Source: Comamonadaceae bacterium PBBC1 (GTDB lineage Bacteria; Pseudomonadota; Gammaproteobacteria; Burkholderiales; Burkholderiaceae_C). From it: 64,000 nucleotides of DNA. Below, in pieces: positions 61,501 through 64,000 of this stretch. The position numbers were made by a program, and so were the translations under genes. The stretch covers positions 186,001-250,000 of the forward strand of contig NKIP01000004.1 in the NCBI GenBank assembly GCA_002256145.1, in the 5' to 3' direction. The notes under the pieces are model-generated. The model ran no database searches. It worked only from the letters and a program-made list of their open reading frames with translations, and had not been told where the DNA came from. How positions within the stretch are numbered: the stretch's first letter is position 1; each line of letters opens with the position of its first letter.

Positions 61501-62715
61501 TTAGCGGTTCAAACGGGTGGCGATGTCAGCAATCAAGCCCACAGCCAGCGTCTGCTTGCTGGCGTGCGGCATTTCGTGGGCACCAGTTTCATCCACCAGC
61601 AGCAAGGCATTGTCGTCTTGACCGAAGGTGGCCGGGCCAATATTACCCACCAAAAGCGGCACACCCTTTCGGATGCGCTTGGCCGTGGCATGGGCCAGCA
61701 AATCGTGACTTTCGGCAGCGAAACCCACACAAAACAATTCACCCGACTCGGCACGGGGCGAGTGCGCTACCGTGGCCAAAATGTCCGGGTTTTCCACAAA
61801 ACTCAGCTGTGGGGTCTGTCCCGATCCGTCTTTCTTGATTTTTTGGTCGGCCGAATTCGCAGGACGCCAATCGGCCACAGCCGCTGTAGAAATGAACACG
61901 TCGGCCTTATCCACATGCAGCACCACCGCGTCCAGCATCTGGCGGGCTGACTGGACATTCACACGCTCAACGCCCCTGGGCGTTGGCAAATGCACAGGCC
62001 CTGCCACCAGCGTGACCTGGGCACCAGCCATGCGCGCTGCACGGGCAATCGCAAAACCCATCTTGCCACTCGACAAATTGGTGATGCCGCGCACCGGGTC
62101 AATGGCTTCGTAGGTCGGCCCGGCCGTGACCAGCACTTGCTTGCCCGCCAGCACCTTGGGCGTGAAAAACGCCTCGAGTTCTTCCAGAATTTCATCGGCT
62201 TCGAGCATGCGCCCGTCGCCTGTTTCGCCGCAGGCCTGGTCGCCCTGCCCCACGTCCAGCACATGGATGCCGTCGGCCTTGAGCTGCGCCACATTGCGCT
62301 GCGTGGCGGGGTTGGACCACATTTCACGGTTCATGGCCGGGGCCACGATCAGCGGCACCTTGTCCAGCGGCCGAGCCAAACACATGAGGCTGAGCAATTC
62401 GTCGGCCCCCCCATGCAGCAACTTGGACATGAAATCGGCACTGGCCGGGGCCACCACAATCGCATCCGCCTCGCGGCTCAGGTTGATGTGCGCCATGTTG
62501 TTGGCTTCGCGCGGGTCCCACTGCGAGGTGTAGACCGGCCGACCTGACAAGGCCTGCATGGTGACGGCCGTCATGAATTGCTCGGCCGCCTCGGTCATCA
62601 CCACTTGCACGGTGACACCCGCCTTGATCAAAGCCCGGCAGAGTTCAGCCGACTTGAAGGCCGCGATGCCGCCCGACAAGCCCAGAACGATGTGTTTTCC
62701 ACTCAATGTACTCAT
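61501..62715 (-). CDS. coaBC: Bifunctional phosphopantothenoylcysteine decarboxylase/synthetase
   Basis: 404 residues. The CoaC flavoprotein domain (about 1-185) has [14 protein letters not shown], active His76 in MAHINL, PAMNREM and [10 protein letters not shown]. The CoaB ligase domain (about 190-400) has [37 protein letters not shown] and KIKKD. It makes 4'-phosphopantetheine for coenzyme A. The ATG at 62715 gives the family N-terminus [16 protein letters not shown]. Confidence 0.96.
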   Translation of the reverse strand: MSTLSGKHIVLGLSGGIAAFKSAELCRALIKAGVTVQVVMTEAAEQFMTAVTMQALSGRPVYTSQWDPREANNMAHINLSREADAIVVAPASADFMSKLLHGGADELLSLMCLARPLDKVPLIVAPAMNREMWSNPATQRNVAQLKADGIHVLDVGQGDQACGETGDGRMLEADEILEELEAFFTPKVLAGKQVLVTAGPTYEAIDPVRGITNLSSGKMGFAIARAARMAGAQVTLVAGPVHLPTPRGVERVNVQSARQMLDAVVLHVDKADVFISTAAVADWRPANSADQKIKKDGSGQTPQLSFVENPDILATVAHSPRAESGELFCVGFAAESHDLLAHATAKRIRKGVPLLVGNIGPATFGQDDNALLLVDETGAHEMPHASKQTLAVGLIADIATRLNR

Positions 62716-62845
62716 GTGGGGAAATGTATCAGAGCGGTTACTCGACATTGTTCACGGACAAGGCACAAAAGCCTCGCTGCACAGCAAGGCACCTGCCCAC
62801 CCCCACAATGACTTGCCCAAAGCCTGCGAACCGACCGCAAAAAAC

Positions 62846-64000
62846 TCAGTGATGGCGTCGATGCCTGCGCAAATGCATCACCGCCAGCGCCAGCGACGCC
62901 ACCTGCAAGACCGCGCAAAAGAAGAACGGCGCACCGATGCGCCAGTCACCTTGAGGCAAGTGCGACACCATGGCCAGCAAGGGCGCGCCCAGCATGGGGG
63001 CTACCACGGCCATCAAACTGCTGAGCGCACTGACCGCGCCCATCGTCTGGCCCTGGCTCTTGCTGTCGGCGGCCGATGAAATCATGCTTTGCACCGAGGC
63101 ATTCACCGTGCCACCCAGCAAGTTGAAAGCAATCACCGCGTACATCATCCAGCCCTCGGTGGCCGCGCCCCAAAGCGTGTAGGCGATGACCGACGACACC
63201 AGGCCCATGATGGCCAACTTGGGCGGCGCATAGCGCTTGAGCAAACGGCCCATCAAGACGCCTTGCACCAGCACCGCCACAATGCCCACCACGGCCAGTG
63301 ACCAGCCGTTTTCGCTGGGGCCCCAGCCAAACTTGAAGCTGTTGTAAAGCACCCAAACCGTGTAGAGCACAAACTGCGCCAAAGCGCTGAAGGCCACCAC
63401 GCCCACCAGTGGCCCCACGCCCTTGAGCTGCCCCAGCTTGCGCAATGAGGTGGCCGGGTTGGCCGAGCGCCAGCTGAAGGCTTTGCGCTGCGCGGCGGGC
63501 AGCGACTCGGGCAACACAAAGTAGCCATACAAACCGTTCAGCAAGGTGAGGCCACCGGCCACATAAAAGGGCAAATGCAGGTCAATCGCCCCCAGCAAAC
63601 CGCCCATCACCGGCCCCACGATGAAGCCCAAGCCCATCATGGCACCCAGCAAGCCAAAACGCTTGGCCCGCTCCTCAGGGGCAGAAATGTCGGCCACATA
63701 GGCGTTGGCAATGGCCGCATTGGCCTGCATGGCACCACCCAGCGTGCGCACCGCAATCAAACCCCACAGCGTGGTGCTCATGGCCGTGCCAAAAAAGCTC
63801 ACGCCCAGGCCCGTGAAACCCAGCAGCAACACCGGCCTGCGCCCATAACGGTCAGACAAAGCGCCCAGCACCGGCGCTGCCAAAAAGTTGGACAGCCCAA
63901 ACGCCACCGCCGTCACGCCATACCAATAGGCCTGATCGGCCTGGCTGACCGAAAAACTGCCCACCAGCGCAGGCAGCACCGGAATGATCACGCCAATGGC
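62846..64000 (-). CDS. MFS transporter of the tetracycline-resistance (TCR/Tet) type (partial)
   Basis: The frame continues beyond the right edge: the last visible residues read AIGVIIPVLPALVG, the first transmembrane helix of this family. About 385 residues are visible with eleven to twelve helices. The motif A loop is LGALSDRYGRRPVLL and motif C is GFIVGPVMGG. It resembles TetA-like drug/proton antiporters, but many such proteins export other compounds, so resistance should not be assumed. Confidence 0.88.
   Translation of the reverse strand, partial: AIGVIIPVLPALVGSFSVSQADQAYWYGVTAVAFGLSNFLAAPVLGALSDRYGRRPVLLLGFTGLGVSFFGTAMSTTLWGLIAVRTLGGAMQANAAIANAYVADISAPEERAKRFGLLGAMMGLGFIVGPVMGGLLGAIDLHLPFYVAGGLTLLNGLYGYFVLPESLPAAQRKAFSWRSANPATSLRKLGQLKGVGPLVGVVAFSALAQFVLYTVWVLYNSFKFGWGPSENGWSLAVVGIVAVLVQGVLMGRLLKRYAPPKLAIMGLVSSVIAYTLWGAATEGWMMYAVIAFNLLGGTVNASVQSMISSAADSKSQGQTMGAVSALSSLMAVVAPMLGAPLLAMVSHLPQGDWRIGAPFFFCAVLQVASLALAVMHLRRHRRHH

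Noticed and set aside
62846..64000. Tetracycline resistance determinant
   Set aside because: The TCR/Tet-type MFS family has many members that do not transport tetracycline, and no linked tetR-type regulator is visible in the window.

Overview
The window looks like chromosomal DNA of a betaproteobacterium of the order Burkholderiales, most likely a freshwater Comamonadaceae member of the Limnohabitans/Rhodoferax kind. The grounds are high GC coding bias on both strands, the dapA-bamC and dut/coaBC neighbourhoods, split parE/parC, a small alanine-rich lipoprotein, and the protein families present. The taxon is inferred from gene content, not from a marker search. No rRNA, tRNA, CRISPR array or intact insertion sequence was seen.

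Layout. (1) 1-11.1 kb: an FAD-linked oxidase, then an envelope and stress neighbourhood: glycine-zipper lipoprotein, tiny Lmo0937-type membrane protein, OmpA protein, DUF3494 ice-binding-like lipoprotein, a translationally coupled DUF883/holin-X pair, a Crp/Fnr regulator with a Crp/Fnr-type box in front, a CheB-CheR-PAS protein, a small PAS protein and a BON lipoprotein. (2) 11.1-17.1 kb: a minus-strand two-partner secretion operon (TpsB transporter, TpsA exoprotein with MBG repeats) ending in an L,D-transpeptidase. (3) 17.2-20.8 kb: thyA, folA, a DUF4337 protein, exonuclease III, a heptanucleotide repeat and a DUF3011 protein. (4) 20.8-33.6 kb: a double set of the alpha-E / circularly permuted ATP-grasp / transglutaminase / DUF2126 predicted peptide-modification system, with comEC between its two halves. 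(5) 33.7-37.4 kb: RidA, DUF2164, a small lipoprotein, a flavin reductase-like protein, DUF1993, and a manganese (yybP-ykoY) riboswitch in front of a TerC-family exporter. (6) 37.4-45.1 kb: two tannase/feruloyl-esterase-family enzymes, a divergent LuxR regulator, a secreted ankyrin protein, a PQQ alcohol dehydrogenase with lanthanide-type active-site residues but an in-frame TGA, and a di-heme cytochrome c.

(7) 45.1-48.4 kb: an accessory patch with vapB and a decayed vapC, two 96-bp direct repeats bracketing about 2.5 kb, a frameshifted methyltransferase, a GNAT enzyme, and a toxin-first PIN/RHH module with a perfect inverted repeat over its start codon. (8) 48.4-54.4 kb: parC and parE, separated by a second accessory patch (AbrB/PIN module, pRiA4b ORF-3-like gene, DinD/BRO-like remnant). 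(9) 54.5-64 kb: housekeeping genes: MFS transporters, dapA-bamC, RoxA-type ribosomal oxygenase, SlyD-like isomerase, dut and coaBC.

The points most worth following are the doubled ATP-grasp/alpha-E/transglutaminase system, the riboswitch with a readable ribosome-binding-site switch, the interrupted lanthanide-type alcohol dehydrogenase, and the toxin-antitoxin patch that splits parE from parC.
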